Source of the DNA: Verrucomicrobiota bacterium | GTDB lineage: Bacteria > Verrucomicrobiota > Lentisphaeria > JABSQK01 > JAJFLO01 | DNA: 64,000 nucleotides | Reading direction: 5' to 3' | NCBI GenBank assembly: GCA_021772635.1 | Contig: JAJFLP010000016.1 | Coordinates: 57,921-121,920, forward strand | Notes under the pieces: generated by a model | Seen by the model: only the letters and a program-made list of their open reading frames with translations | Told to the model about the DNA's origin: nothing | Databases searched by the model: none | Part shown: positions 9,901 through 19,367 of the stretch, piece by piece | Layout of the letters: each line of letters opens with the position of its first letter | Numbering within the stretch: the stretch's first letter is position 1 | Position numbers and translations under genes: made by a program

Positions 9901-11713
9901 AAACTAATTCAGCCTGCTTGCAGAATTCGAAACACTTTTGATAGTTGTGAGATTCGAAGGCTTCTATCGCGTCGCTTTCTACCCGCTTTAGGCGTTGTTC
10001 GTTCTCGCTAAGTTCCTGTTCGAAACGCACCAGTTTCTTAAACCGTTCTTGCCATTGATCAGACTTTGAATCCGTTGTCTGCAGGACCTCTTCTTGAATT
10101 TTCTTAAGGTGATCAATTTCGGCTCTGGCCGACGCCAGCTTTTTATCACGATTGAAGTCAAAAAGCTGCTCTAATTTCTCATCGAATTCGGATCCGAACA
10201 ATTTATGTCGAAGCTGTTCCGGAAGATTCCCAATGGTTGGATCTTCTGGATCGATTTCTTTGTAGCGAGTGATGAGATTCAACGCCGACTGGTAATCATT
10301 GCCTTCAAGCGAACTTTCAAGTTTCGTTTTCAGGTCATCGCGGACCTTGATCATTTCCGTAGCATCTTTGTGGAGTTGCCCGACTTTATCGACCAACTCC
10401 AATCCCTTCGTTTTCGGGAGATCAAGATTTTTCGGAAGGTTCGCGAATGCTTCCATGACGCCACCCCATTTCTTGGCATCACGCGACATACACATCCGCT
10501 CGTAGGTCTCGAGCACGCGCTTGAATAACGGCATATCCGTGCCGCACCCCGTGCAAAAGCCTCTGTGGATAGAGTTTTCCTTGTCGCATTCCGGGCAATT
10601 TATCGTAAGCTGCCGTCCGCAACTTGCGCAGAAATTGTCGTCGCGATCGTTTGATGTGTCGCAGAAGGGGCAAATATTCTCCAGAATCAAGGCGACCGTA
10701 TCGCGTTTTTTCGACTCTTGGACGGTTATGTTATCCAAGTCCTTAATTAGGCCGTCGATACTGAAATAACGTTCTTCCGGTTTGGGGTGGATACATTTGA
10801 AGATAATATCGGAAAGGGCTTCAGGTTCGGGGATGAGGGAGGGCATTACGTCCGTCGGTTTTTCCCCGGTGAGAAGTTTGTACAATACCTTCCCCATCGA
10901 GTAGATATCAGCGCGATGGTCTACGTTTTTCGCATCCTGCCGCTGTTCCGGGGCCATATATCCCGGCGTTCCCATCGCATAGCCCGTAACCGATATATCC
11001 GATTCCATGCCGGCCCGAGCAAGCCCGAAATCCACGATCTTCGGGACAGCTTTTCCAAGGTCCGAAACGATCATCACGTTGTCGGGTTTGATGTCGCGAT
11101 GAATTAATTTATTTCGGTGCGCGTAGTAGAGTCCCTGCGCGATTCCTTTCGTTAGCTCGATGGCTTCCATGGGGGGAAGTTTACCGACTTTCTTCACGTA
11201 ATCGCTTAGTGAGCCACCGTCAATGTATTCCATGACGATGTAATAGCCGTCGCTATCATAATCGTAATCGTAAACTTCGACGATGTTTACGTGTTTTAAC
11301 CGTGCGATGGAGATCGCTTCATTCTTGAACCGACTCAGCACTTCTTCAGCGATATCATCGGCAAAATTTTGTGATAAAAGTCGTTTGAGCGCGACCTTGC
11401 GATTGAGTTTCTTATCCAGTGCTTGAAAGACCGCCGCGAATCCGCCGCGGCCCAGTTCCTTTATAACTTCATAGCGTTCGCCGATCACCTTGGGCGAACC
11501 AGGTTCCTCACTACCCTTTTCGCTATCTTCGTCTTCGGTCGCAGAATGGCTGGTTGATTCTATTATAGTGTCAACAAAATCGCTGGCTTCGTCTTCGACA
11601 GCGGGCGCGCGATCTACCAAAAGCGTTGGTACATCCGCGGCCGAATCCCATCCACACTTCTCGCACGACTTTTGTTCCCCGCTGAGTTCTTCTTGGCATT
11701 TCGGACAAATCAT
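6998..11713 (-). CDS. membrane Ser/Thr kinase with zinc ribbons and SUMF1 domain
   Basis: A 1571-residue multidomain kinase. Domains in order: zinc ribbon at 1-22 (CPKC...CEKC); Hanks kinase at about 78-340 (GRGGFAAVF, VALKRL, HRDIKPDN near 204, DFGLA, GTPGYMAPEQ); three further zinc-ribbon-like pairs at about 346-395 (CPFC, CASC, CPEC, CTGC); a helical coiled region; a membrane helix at about 684-703 (VGAVIGILVVILWVI); a long helical region probably outside the membrane; and a SUMF1/formylglycine-generating-enzyme fold at about 1311-1571 (VPPGTFVMG, GYRLATEAEWEYA, GIRLVLP). The SUMF1 part has no cysteine pair in its RGGDLRSS region, so it should bind rather than oxidise. It is probably a transmembrane receptor kinase; the ligand is unknown. 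Confidence 0.92.
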   Translation of the reverse strand: MICPKCQEELSGEQKSCEKCGWDSAADVPTLLVDRAPAVEDEASDFVDTIIESTSHSATEDEDSEKGSEEPGSPKVIGERYEVIKELGRGGFAAVFQALDKKLNRKVALKRLLSQNFADDIAEEVLSRFKNEAISIARLKHVNIVEVYDYDYDSDGYYIVMEYIDGGSLSDYVKKVGKLPPMEAIELTKGIAQGLYYAHRNKLIHRDIKPDNVMIVSDLGKAVPKIVDFGLARAGMESDISVTGYAMGTPGYMAPEQRQDAKNVDHRADIYSMGKVLYKLLTGEKPTDVMPSLIPEPEALSDIIFKCIHPKPEERYFSIDGLIKDLDNITVQESKKRDTVALILENICPFCDTSNDRDDNFCASCGRQLTINCPECDKENSIHRGFCTGCGTDMPLFKRVLETYERMCMSRDAKKWGGVMEAFANLPKNLDLPKTKGLELVDKVGQLHKDATEMIKVRDDLKTKLESSLEGNDYQSALNLITRYKEIDPEDPTIGNLPEQLRHKLFGSEFDEKLEQLFDFNRDKKLASARAEIDHLKKIQEEVLQTTDSKSDQWQERFKKLVRFEQELSENEQRLKRVESDAIEAFESHNYQKCFEFCKQAELVSIEADVCNDLRDKSIQLSEEIDEQWELAERYKNEKNWAKTDAVCGEILKLQSTHVKAGHLQAHARNKVQSRTVAKNASKVGAVIGILVVILWVISHFNNLYDQKKIEALTEYDTHFASAASYLSEAKRQVAIDEAQAQELLAYAESQIAMASGDKLAQYIGTENKESLDELTAKIDSYKKSISTAQVMYEKSMSNVRNILSEIAEKPSGDQEEIYKLYVQTLELLGGLSKEKLGSRLETKKIITATALNKQTGKSFWEFMNKLVTSAKLNADQNLASETKPYQTASAALAEAQDAIANDLYIRGGEAALKASELFAVSAEIATRSSRLQRVRDPFIARLNEFDRKLLEQYTREKHARLKQTKTLAEEAVENLDYDRAILQYENAGSLLDGAIDDLTDQMIAEGGPEPLQITRLNERKSAFTESYSAIDRTELKKLLPAKATELDELAASAEKDIADKHYVRATDGYHAGTNLITEINRNLGEIRGRIAKFDAGLKTAASLLETAFETMNESRRNEVCKQILALLTEINLLNLTAYVDVYDQKAFEDIYAQAEQLIDDPTTIYRNELEQVDNYIESAKLDLIKQKSPRENILVAFDFLKRARSKGLPDAGAKIFRIEIFTLQMAYLIGEQSAKDLAALKNLRGWTYAALDELNLSIEELENLLSLKNLRSYLMPPGLKTSDVHETSNVKVDDRTWFRVFPQSMKNTLGIELCLVPPGTFVMGNNSSKYVNEKPEHSVQLDTPFYMGRFEVLVGHYREFAQKHEDVTLFQNNDAPVSGINYVNAVRYCNWLSKRYDLTTAYACKKDNEIDSKPTDWTFVSDATGYRLATEAEWEYACKYNPNTDSDTMIDSPWFGDAGKETVLACSPAVLEANRISPNHLGLYLMRGNLSELVSDWFGEYKDKALINPIAELASGSTPRNIARGGDLRSSVTKLTATYRKRIHPDMKKPELVGIRLVLPIPLTKIHTKN

Positions 11714-11744
11714 GATTTTATCTAACTAAAATAATAGTTAATCA

Positions 11745-11926
11745 CTAGCCTGCATTATGCACGAATTTCGTCATGAGAATACATAGCTTGTTTTAGGTTA
11801 ATGAGTTATGGAGGTTGTCGGGGTGAAGAAATATTGAAATATTTCGAGATCCGACGTTCTTTATAACTCTTTTAGATGAAATAAGATACGTATTCGCAAT
11901 AGAAAGTTTATGCATAGATCAGGCTC
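11745..11926. mobile_element. MITE family C, copy 2
   Basis: Starts TAGCCTGCATTATGCA and ends TGCATAGATCAGGCT, with inverted termini like the other family C elements. The core (GGTGAAGAAATATTGAAATA, then TTCTTTATAACTC) matches the copies at 22931 and 41686 (reverse). It sits just upstream of the 1571-residue kinase start, so it could carry or disrupt that gene's promoter. Confidence 0.8.
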
Positions 11927-11956
11927 GGTATCGTGCCGGTGACTAAATTGGCTTTG

Positions 11957-12052
11957 ATGTATATCGAACGTCTTCGAGTTTTCGAAAAATCGTTCGATAT
12001 TTCTTGCGTATTTGGTTTGAAGTCGTCTGAAAATTGTACCGCTTGCGGTATA
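11957..12052 (-). repeat. dispersed repeat family B, copy 1
   Basis: On the minus strand it reads TATACCGCAAGCGGTACAAT, then a GACGACTTCAAA block and a GAAGACGTTCGATATACAT-like end. This matches the copies at 47120, 47322, 49667 and 62240. The left end forms a short hairpin (CCGC/GCGG). Confidence 0.8.
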
Positions 12053-12382
12053 ACCACACTGAGCCGAAGCCTCGCATCGGACTCCTGCATCAAAAATAGG
12101 CACAAAGCAATTTATAATAATTTTGTATATGGCACTCTCGGACAGGGAGATTTCATTATGGCGATAATCACGATATTACCATAGAAATACAATGAAGAAG
12201 CTAGCTGTAGCTAGGAGAATTTCAAATATCAAAGGGGAATTCGTGGAGGTATAGGAAGAGGAATAGATTTACTGGGAATTGTCCGAAAAGCGAATTTAGA
12301 GGTATTATAGTTCACGTCGCGCGGCACAGATAGATGCGAGGTGATATTTTGGCCAGAAAAACGCACTCGTGGTAAAGCCGAC
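12053..12382. other. gap with no recognised feature
   Basis: About 330 bases between repeat B and the end of the cyclase gene. Neither strand shows a credible coding frame, tRNA or clear terminator. A small perfect palindrome (CTAGCTGTAGCTAG) lies near 12200. Confidence 0.5.
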
Positions 12383-14311
12383 TTATCTATTCCAGGATAT
12401 GTCTTCACCCGTTTCAATGATACCGATCTTTAACATTTTCTCCAGATATGGCGGCATTTCCTTAAACTCGAAATCGTAGAAAATTCCCTCGCTATTAGCT
12501 GTCAGTTCGATCGGATAGAGTTTCTCATCTACCATCTCAATTGTATCAAGCTTCAGGGACGCTTCCCCCATTTCCAGATGGCCACTACCGACGAATTTAA
12601 ATTTTTTCGTATCCGTTGTGCAAAATGTAATCTTACCGAATTGGTCATTTATATAGGCTGGGATGCTCACTAGATATCCTTCTCCGGTTTTCATCCCTCG
12701 AATACTGAATATTGGTAGCGGTTCAGCTTTGCCTTTTAAGGGGATTGGATTAAAAGCGGAACCCAATATGCGCAACTTCGAATTCTTGGTCACTAATGAT
12801 TCGCTTCCCATAACCATGTTTCCAAGCGCTTTCGACTCGATCCGAGCCGCAATATTAACATCGTCACCAATAACTGTATATTCCATCCGGTCTTGAGACC
12901 CGATATTACCAGCTACAAACTCGCCCGCGTGGATTCCGATTCCCATTTCTACCGGATCCGAGCCTTGCTCCTCCAGTTCCCGATTGAAGCGAACAATCGC
13001 ATTCTGCATCTGCAGACTGCACGAAAGCGAATGGCCTGTATCATTTTCTACCGCAATAGGCGCTCCCCATATTGCCATAATCGCGTCGCCACCGAATTTA
13101 TCTATAGTCCCTTTTTCGGCTAGAATGATCCCAACCATGATTCCGAAGTACTGATTTAATTGCTTGATTATCTCTTCAGCGCTGTTCTTTTCGCTCCGCG
13201 CTGTAAATCCTACAATGTCACAGAACATGGTACAGCCAGTTTTTAGCTCGCCTCCCAGCTGTACTTTGCCATTCATCACTTCGTTAGCGACCGCAGGCGA
13301 GAAAAAGCGTTGGAGCTGAGCGCGGCGATTACCCTCAAGCAGAACATCGCGGGCCAACTTAGAATTCCGCATAAAGAGAGCAGACTGAACCGCAACCCCG
13401 ACTAAATCGTTCAGGTCCTTCGCCGTGAATGGATTAATTATATTAATATTCTCGACCTGCAGAATCCCGTAAATTTCTCCTTGCGAGATCAGCGGCGCGA
13501 CTATTATCGAACATATATTCTGGGCGATAATACTTACGGCCGTGCCGAATTGCTCGTCCGCAGCCGTATCAGATACCAATAACGCCTCGCGGCGATTCAG
13601 AACGTCTTGGACAATAGATTTACTTACTTTGATCGCCCCTTGTTTTTTCTTGGGATCACGATATCGAACAATTTTGACTTCAACCGTGTCAATTTTGTCA
13701 CCAGTGAGCAACAAGGCCCGGTGTGCTTGAGGGAACACGGTCAAAAGGCATTCAAGTATCGTATCGAATAATTCATCTTCGTCCGTTGTTGAAGATAAGG
13801 CGTACGTCACCTGATATAAATTATCAATTCTCTTTTGCAGGTCGTTGACAAGTTGGTCTGTTTCATCGCCTGGCGCCGCAAGCGATATCCCGATGTCTCC
13901 GACACTTCCAGGGCCGATAGCACTGGCCAAGTCTGTTGAAAACGGTGAATCCATTGACATCGCTTTGCTATACTTCTTCGCTTCGTCGTCTTCGAACACC
14001 ACCGATTGTTTTACTGCTTCCTTTTGCTCCGGAGCAAGGAAGCGAACGATATAATTGCTGAGATTGATAAGGTCGTTGTTCGCCAACTTATTATTTTTTA
14101 CTGGTTGTCCGTTTATATAACTCCCGTTACGGCTATTTAGGTCCTCGATCATGTATTTGCCATTAGTGCGAGAAATCTTACAATGACGACGAGAGATACC
14201 CGGGGAACGCAAGACCACCGTGCACGACGAATGCCGACCGATTACCAAGTCACCATCCACTTCGTATTTCTGCCCTTGTAACGCACCGTTTTCAATAACT
14301 ATATAGGCCAT
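12383..14311 (-). CDS. FHA-GAF class III adenylate/guanylate cyclase
   Basis: A 642-residue signalling enzyme expected to make cAMP from ATP in the cytosol. Residues about 1-95 form an FHA domain, a phosphothreonine reader (VIGRHSS, SRRHCKI, LNSRNGSYING). Residues about 150-320 form a GAF-like sensor. Residues about 345-530 form the class III cyclase: metal-binding Asp in FCDIVGFT, second Asp in KFGGDAIMAIWG, and GDDVNIAARIES. The Lys in DKFGGD and the Asp in VIGDDVN fit adenylate rather than guanylate specificity. The last ~100 residues form an extra domain I do not recognise. The FHA domain suggests control by a Ser/Thr kinase, and two kinases lie within 10 kb. Confidence 0.92.
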   Translation of the reverse strand: MAYIVIENGALQGQKYEVDGDLVIGRHSSCTVVLRSPGISRRHCKISRTNGKYMIEDLNSRNGSYINGQPVKNNKLANNDLINLSNYIVRFLAPEQKEAVKQSVVFEDDEAKKYSKAMSMDSPFSTDLASAIGPGSVGDIGISLAAPGDETDQLVNDLQKRIDNLYQVTYALSSTTDEDELFDTILECLLTVFPQAHRALLLTGDKIDTVEVKIVRYRDPKKKQGAIKVSKSIVQDVLNRREALLVSDTAADEQFGTAVSIIAQNICSIIVAPLISQGEIYGILQVENINIINPFTAKDLNDLVGVAVQSALFMRNSKLARDVLLEGNRRAQLQRFFSPAVANEVMNGKVQLGGELKTGCTMFCDIVGFTARSEKNSAEEIIKQLNQYFGIMVGIILAEKGTIDKFGGDAIMAIWGAPIAVENDTGHSLSCSLQMQNAIVRFNRELEEQGSDPVEMGIGIHAGEFVAGNIGSQDRMEYTVIGDDVNIAARIESKALGNMVMGSESLVTKNSKLRILGSAFNPIPLKGKAEPLPIFSIRGMKTGEGYLVSIPAYINDQFGKITFCTTDTKKFKFVGSGHLEMGEASLKLDTIEMVDEKLYPIELTANSEGIFYDFEFKEMPPYLEKMLKIGIIETGEDISWNR

Positions 14312-14768
14312 AATAGAAAGCTGGATTCGTGTGAAAAGTCTTTGTTAACAAAGATTCAAAAGCTCGTACAAAAATTTCGCAATCAGACCGGACTCGGATG
14401 TCCAGGCTACAATAGCACAGACGTACCAGCCGATATCGCAAACCCGGAATGTAACCATAGTCTACTGACTAATAAAACTACCGTAATATTATACCGCGTT
14501 TATGTAGATATCAAGATTATCTTGGCTAATTTTACGGACACATGTCGTGAAGACCGAGTGCGGCGGCCGGAGTCGGCGCACGACACGAATCTTCACGGAT
14601 ATTACCTTTCAGAGATGCACACCAAATTCCAGTGCATTTACCGCGCGAGCTTGCTCTTTCGTGCATTATTTGAGCCGGTCGCGTGCGAGAATCTATAAAT
14701 AGGTATATACGCTTGTAAGACCCGAGCTATAACATAATATTCTAAAATTTATTTATTGATCAAGAGAC
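14312..14768. other. gap with no recognised gene
   Basis: About 457 bases between the divergent cyclase and acs genes. One 118-codon frame at 14342-14698 is open but has low-complexity, Cys-rich composition and resembles no family. I see no tRNA. Promoters for both flanking genes must lie here or in the adjacent MITE-like element. Confidence 0.5.
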
Positions 14769-14938
14769 TTTAACCTAAATCCGTGAAAAAATACGAGTGA
14801 AGCAGTGCAACACTTTGGAACAGAAATTGTTGCAAGGATACGGAGGCATACCCGTAGGTCTGTCGAGTCTCCTTGTAATATCTTTATGACCAATAGGTTA
14901 CGTTGATTCACCGGATTTTTTCACGGATTTAGGTTAAA
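14769..14938. mobile_element. MITE-like element with 24-bp perfect inverted ends (170 bp)
   Basis: Perfect 24-base terminal inverted repeats at 14769-14792 and 14915-14938, beginning TTTAACCTAAATCCGTGAAA. The trinucleotide ACT flanks both sides when the ends are read from TTAACC, a possible 3-bp target duplication. The 122-base interior has no coding capacity. It lies about 110 bases upstream of acs. The termini differ from family C. Confidence 0.75.
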
Positions 14939-15045
14939 CTATAGAGCCTCTTGTGGAAGCGTTTTCCAAGGTGCGCACCAAAGAAGATGACGCCCTCCTT
15001 GCGATGTGCGCTGCAAGACGTCGATAAGAATTCAGGAGACCCACT

Positions 15046-16983
15046 GTGGATGAAAAAACGTATATGGCGGACGATGGTTTTCGGGAGAACGCCTATATAG
15101 GCAGCCTGGAGCAGTATCGTGAAATTTATGATGAGAGCTGTCGTGACACCGATGCATTTTGGGCACGAATCGGTCGGGAGTATATCTCTTGGTTTCACCC
15201 GTTCAGCAAGGCTCGGGAATATAATTATCACGAGGCCGAAATTAAATTCTTTATAGGCGGAAGAACCAATGTCTGCTACAACTGTGTAGACCGTCATCTT
15301 GACTCGCGTGGCGACCAGACGGCAATTATCTGGGAAGGCAATGAAATCGATGATGAGACAACGCTTTCCTATCGGGAATTGCACACTCGTGTTTGCAAAT
15401 TCGCTAACGTTCTAAAAGCGAACGGTGTTGAAAAAGGTGACCGAGTGACGATTTATATGCCGATGATTCCAGAACTAGCGATTGCGATGCTGGCCTGCGC
15501 ACGAATCGGCGCAATACATTCAATTGTATTCGGCGGATTTTCAGCAGATTCTTTAGGTGGTCGTATGGAGGACTGCCGCTCTCGATTCGTCGTTACTTCC
15601 GATGAGTTATTACGGGGGAATAAGCGAATTCCCATGAAAAGCACAGTGGACGAGGCGATTTCCAATTTGGATTTTGTCGAGCGGGTAATCGTGTTCGAAC
15701 GAACCGGGGCGAAAGTGCCGTGGGATTCAAGGCGCGATACCTGGTGGCGAGACGAAATGAGTAAAGTTGACGCTGACTGTCCGTGCGAAGAAATGGATTC
15801 AGAGGACCCGTTGTTCCTACTGTACACGTCCGGATCGACGGGTAAGCCGAAAGGGGTGATGCACACAACCGGCGGATACAACGCGTATGTCGCATATACG
15901 CACAAAATGATATTCGACTACCATGAGGACGATATTTACTGGTGCACTGCGGATATTGGTTGGGTCACCGGGCACTCCTACATTATATACGGGCCGCTGA
16001 CAAACGGTGCTACGACGATAATGTTCGAGGGGATCCCGACGTATCCCGATCCGGGTCGTTTCTGGGCGATTGTTGAGAAATGGAAGGTTAATTCGTTCTA
16101 TACAGCACCGACCGCGATTCGTGCGTTAGCCCGTTTGGGTCTCGACCATGTCACACCTTACGATCTGGATAGCCTCAAACTGCTCGGCACCGTCGGTGAA
16201 CCGATAAACCCGGAGGCATGGTTATGGTACTGGGAACATATCGGCAACAAGAACTGCCCGGTCGTGGATACCTGGTGGCAGACGGAAACTGGCGGCATTC
16301 TGATCACGCCGCTGCCCGGCGCAACACCGCAAAAACCCGGGTCCGCAACTTTGCCGTTCTTTGGAATTAAACCGGCTATATTAGATCCCGAAACAGGGCA
16401 GGAACTAAGCGGTCCGTGTGAAGGCGTTCTGGCTATAAAGGAACCTTGGCCCGGGCAGATGCGCGGTGTCTACGGCGATGCATCACGTTTTAAGGAGACG
16501 TATTTCGTCCAGTACCCCGGATACTATTTCACCGGCGACGGGTGTCGACGAGATGTGGACGGATATTATTGGATTACGGGGCGTGTCGATGATGTTATTA
16601 ATATATCAGGACACCGCTTGGGCACAGCTGAAGTCGAAAGCGCGCTTGTCCTTCACACGGATGTTGCGGAAGCGGCGGTAGTCGGAGTTCCGCACGAAGT
16701 CAAGGGGCAGGGAATCTACGCTTTCGTTACGGTAAATGAACGGGTGCAGATTTCAGATGCGCTCCGTGATGAACTGATTGATCTGGTTCGGAAAGAGATC
16801 GGTCCTATCGCAACACCTGATTATATCCAGTTCACCCCGGGACTGCCGAAAACGCGTTCCGGTAAGATCATGCGCCGTATACTTAGAAAGATCGTGGAAA
16901 AACAATCAGATCAGATTGGAGATATATCTACGCTAGCAGATCCAAGCGTAGTGGAGGCGATCTTAGATAACGCTCTTGTCTAA
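15046..16983 (+). CDS. acs: acetyl-CoA synthetase
   Basis: AMP-forming acetate:CoA ligase that activates acetate for entry to central metabolism. The 645-residue length is normal. Motifs: [16 protein letters not shown] (P-loop), [30 protein letters not shown], the hinge region [11 protein letters not shown], and the C-terminal [11 protein letters not shown], whose Lys is the usual site of inhibitory acetylation. The GTG start at 15046 is chosen because CAGGAG lies eight bases upstream. A MITE-like element lies in the upstream region. It stands as a single gene. Confidence 0.97.
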   Translation: MDEKTYMADDGFRENAYIGSLEQYREIYDESCRDTDAFWARIGREYISWFHPFSKAREYNYHEAEIKFFIGGRTNVCYNCVDRHLDSRGDQTAIIWEGNEIDDETTLSYRELHTRVCKFANVLKANGVEKGDRVTIYMPMIPELAIAMLACARIGAIHSIVFGGFSADSLGGRMEDCRSRFVVTSDELLRGNKRIPMKSTVDEAISNLDFVERVIVFERTGAKVPWDSRRDTWWRDEMSKVDADCPCEEMDSEDPLFLLYTSGSTGKPKGVMHTTGGYNAYVAYTHKMIFDYHEDDIYWCTADIGWVTGHSYIIYGPLTNGATTIMFEGIPTYPDPGRFWAIVEKWKVNSFYTAPTAIRALARLGLDHVTPYDLDSLKLLGTVGEPINPEAWLWYWEHIGNKNCPVVDTWWQTETGGILITPLPGATPQKPGSATLPFFGIKPAILDPETGQELSGPCEGVLAIKEPWPGQMRGVYGDASRFKETYFVQYPGYYFTGDGCRRDVDGYYWITGRVDDVINISGHRLGTAEVESALVLHTDVAEAAVVGVPHEVKGQGIYAFVTVNERVQISDALRDELIDLVRKEIGPIATPDYIQFTPGLPKTRSGKIMRRILRKIVEKQSDQIGDISTLADPSVVEAILDNALV

Positions 16984-17164
16984 CCCATTTCGGATCGGAA
17001 TAGATCTGAATTCCGGAAACGAGAATAGGCTTGGTGTCACATCTGCGATTAGCATTTGTCGTGTTTGAATCGAAACTAATCATCGCACCATACAGCACGA
17101 CGGTATTCCAGCAGCCTGTCTGGATATCAACAAGCCTAAGTGTTATCCAGGAATAATAACTACT

Positions 17165-17404
17165 ATGACTATCCCATTGAAAGAGGTAGAAGAGCGGGCT
17201 CTTTTGTTACCGCCGAAGGAACGGGAGATTCTAGCAGATCGGCTCTTGTCGAGTCTTGATTCCGAACCCTTAACCCATATTAATGAAGCATGGATACAGG
17301 AAGCAGAAAGAAGATATAAAGAATATAAGGACGGTAATATCAAAGGTATTCCTGGGGATCGAGTGTTTAATGAAATTCGGCAGGAACTTGGATGGCAGAA
17401 CTGA
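17165..17404 (+). CDS. antitoxin, addiction-module component family (TIGR02574-like)
   Basis: A 79-residue protein with the family pattern L-P-x-x-E-R-x-x-L-A-D-x-L-L-x-S-L near its start and EAERRYKEYKDG in the middle, seen in small antitoxins paired with ParE/RelE toxins. It should neutralise the toxin and repress the operon. It overlaps the toxin start by 13 bases. The antitoxin is intact, whereas the toxin carries a premature stop. Confidence 0.85.
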   Translation: MTIPLKEVEERALLLPPKEREILADRLLSSLDSEPLTHINEAWIQEAERRYKEYKDGNIKGIPGDRVFNEIRQELGWQN

Positions 17405-17685
17405 TTTACCATCCTGAAGCAAAAATAGAGATCCGAGTAACCGCAGTGTATTACGAGAGTTGCCACGAAGGCCTCGGAAAAGCTTACCTGATCGCTATAT
17501 AATCGGCAGTGCAAAGACTTACCTTATACCCAACTGCATGGCGGAAAATACGCCATCCATTCCGGCGTATCTTACTCAAAAGATTTCTCTACGGCATCAT
17601 TTATTCAGTTGATGAAGATGGAATATTTATTGCTGCCGTTATGCATCTCAAGCGCAAACCGGACTATTGGCATGAGCGACTTTAG
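17392..17685 (+). pseudogene. ParE/RelE-like toxin with one in-frame stop
   Basis: The frame starting at the ATG at 17392 reads MAELIYHPEAKIEIRVTAVY, hits TAA at 17500-17502, then continues in the same frame through LTLYPTAW, RRILLKRFLYGIIYSVDEDG and AAVMHLKRKPDYW to TAG at 17683. The whole, 97 codons, matches the length and order of ParE toxins. The two halves need no frameshift. A single GAA-to-TAA change would explain it (family proteins often have Glu here). The start overlaps the antitoxin gene. Unless the stop is suppressed the toxin is dead. Confidence 0.85.
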
Positions 17686-17888
17686 TGCTTGCTAAACAAA
17701 AAATTGATTCCTTACTGAAATTCCTTTTCGGGTGCTTTTCAGGGCTAATATTTATAGAGAATTCTGTATCCATTGCCTATTCTCCCGCCTGATTGTCCTC
17801 GTGTACCAAAATTAGTCTCTAATGCGGTAACTTGAATGACGAGATGACCGCGTCGGTGAGATACGCCCGATCATCGCATTCCGCTCAT

Positions 17889-19367
17889 TTACTGCCCAGC
17901 GACTTCCATATCGTCTTCTACTTGGCAGGCATCCTTCGGCTTTATCTCTCCCGATTTGAGGCGCCTCACGTAGTCATCGGCCAGAGTTTTTACCTTACCT
18001 GACAGGATCACCATCCCGATGATGTTGGGGAAAGCCATACTCAATAACATTAGATCTGCGAAGTTTACTACGTTGGTCAGGCTTAAAACCGGACCGATCG
18101 CTATAATCAGAACGTAAATAACACGATAAATCGGAATCGATTTCCGACCGAATAAATACTCGCTTCCACGTTCACCATAATAACACCAGGAAATGACCGT
18201 TGAGTAGGCAAAGATTGTCGCCGCAATCGTCAATAGCATCGGCATAAACGACCCGACCGAACTAAACGCTTTGGCGGTGATCATTGCGCCTTTCCCAGCC
18301 AGCGCCGGATCTAGATGTGCGCCGGTAATAAGGATGGACAATGCCGTCATCGTGCATACCAGATGGGTGTCGATAAACGGACCTATCATCGCAACGACAC
18401 CTTCTCTGACAGGCTCATCTGTCCTCGCCGCGGAGTGCGCGATCGCCGCAGAGCCCAGACCGGCTTCGTTCGAGAACGAAGCACGCTTTATCCCCTGAAT
18501 CAATACACCTGCAAAACCACCGAACGTTGCTTCTGGTGAAAACGCCTGTGCGAAAATACTTTTAATCAGGCCTGGGACTTCAGTTAGGTTCGTAAAGATA
18601 ATGATGAGGCATACGGAGCAGTAGAAGATACACATGGCTGGAACAAGCCGGCATGTAACCTCTCCGATTCTTTTGATACCGCCTATGATTACGATCCCGG
18701 CAGCAAAAGCCAATACGATCCCCACCAATATCGGATATGACTTTAGTATCGCGAATTGACCGGATAACAACTCGTAGGTTTGATTAGATTGGAACAGGTT
18801 ACCGCCGCCGAACGATGCCCAAATTGTGAGAAAGGCGAACAACCCGCCGAATAGCTTTCCTATGGCAGGCATCGACGGGAACTTTTCAGTCAACCCCTCT
18901 TCAAGGTATACCATCGGCCCGCCAAGCACGTGACCGTCTTTATCTACTCGACGATAGAGTTGGGCGAATGTGCAGGATGAAAACTTTAAGCTCATTCCGA
19001 AGAACGCGATGATCCACATCCAGAATACAGCGCCCGGACCGCCCCATGCGATCGCAACCGCAACTCCGGCGATATTCCCCAATCCCACGGTCGCAGATAA
19101 CGCCGAGGTTAACGCCTGAAAATGGGAGATCTCTCCCTTATCTTCCGGGTTATCATACTTACCGCGAATAACGCCGATACTGTGCGTCAGCAACCGGAGG
19201 TTTATAAACCTGTAGCGGAATGTAAAAAAGATTCCGCCACCAACAATAATGACCAGTAGTAGCGGAAGGTCGAAGCCCGGCGCCAAAGGAATCGGGTAGA
19301 ACATGATCTTTCCGATAACCTCAACGAGCGATGCGAATAATTTATCTGTTTGGTCCTCAAATGTCAT
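17889..19367 (-). CDS. sodium:alanine/glycine symporter family protein
   Basis: A 492-residue inner-membrane transporter of the AGCS family, importing alanine or glycine with Na+ or H+. About 10-11 hydrophobic segments are visible. The family signature GGPGAVFWMWIIAFFGM and the preceding FQALTSALSATVGLGNIAGVA are present, as are SFSNEAGLGSAAIAHSAA and EPVREG. It is a single gene with about 200-base and 430-base gaps on either side. Confidence 0.95.
   Translation of the reverse strand: MTFEDQTDKLFASLVEVIGKIMFYPIPLAPGFDLPLLLVIIVGGGIFFTFRYRFINLRLLTHSIGVIRGKYDNPEDKGEISHFQALTSALSATVGLGNIAGVAVAIAWGGPGAVFWMWIIAFFGMSLKFSSCTFAQLYRRVDKDGHVLGGPMVYLEEGLTEKFPSMPAIGKLFGGLFAFLTIWASFGGGNLFQSNQTYELLSGQFAILKSYPILVGIVLAFAAGIVIIGGIKRIGEVTCRLVPAMCIFYCSVCLIIIFTNLTEVPGLIKSIFAQAFSPEATFGGFAGVLIQGIKRASFSNEAGLGSAAIAHSAARTDEPVREGVVAMIGPFIDTHLVCTMTALSILITGAHLDPALAGKGAMITAKAFSSVGSFMPMLLTIAATIFAYSTVISWCYYGERGSEYLFGRKSIPIYRVIYVLIIAIGPVLSLTNVVNFADLMLLSMAFPNIIGMVILSGKVKTLADDYVRRLKSGEIKPKDACQVEDDMEVAGQ

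Noticed and set aside
14342..14698. 118-codon frame in the cyclase-acs gap
   Set aside because: No family resemblance, unusual composition, no ribosome site; likely chance.
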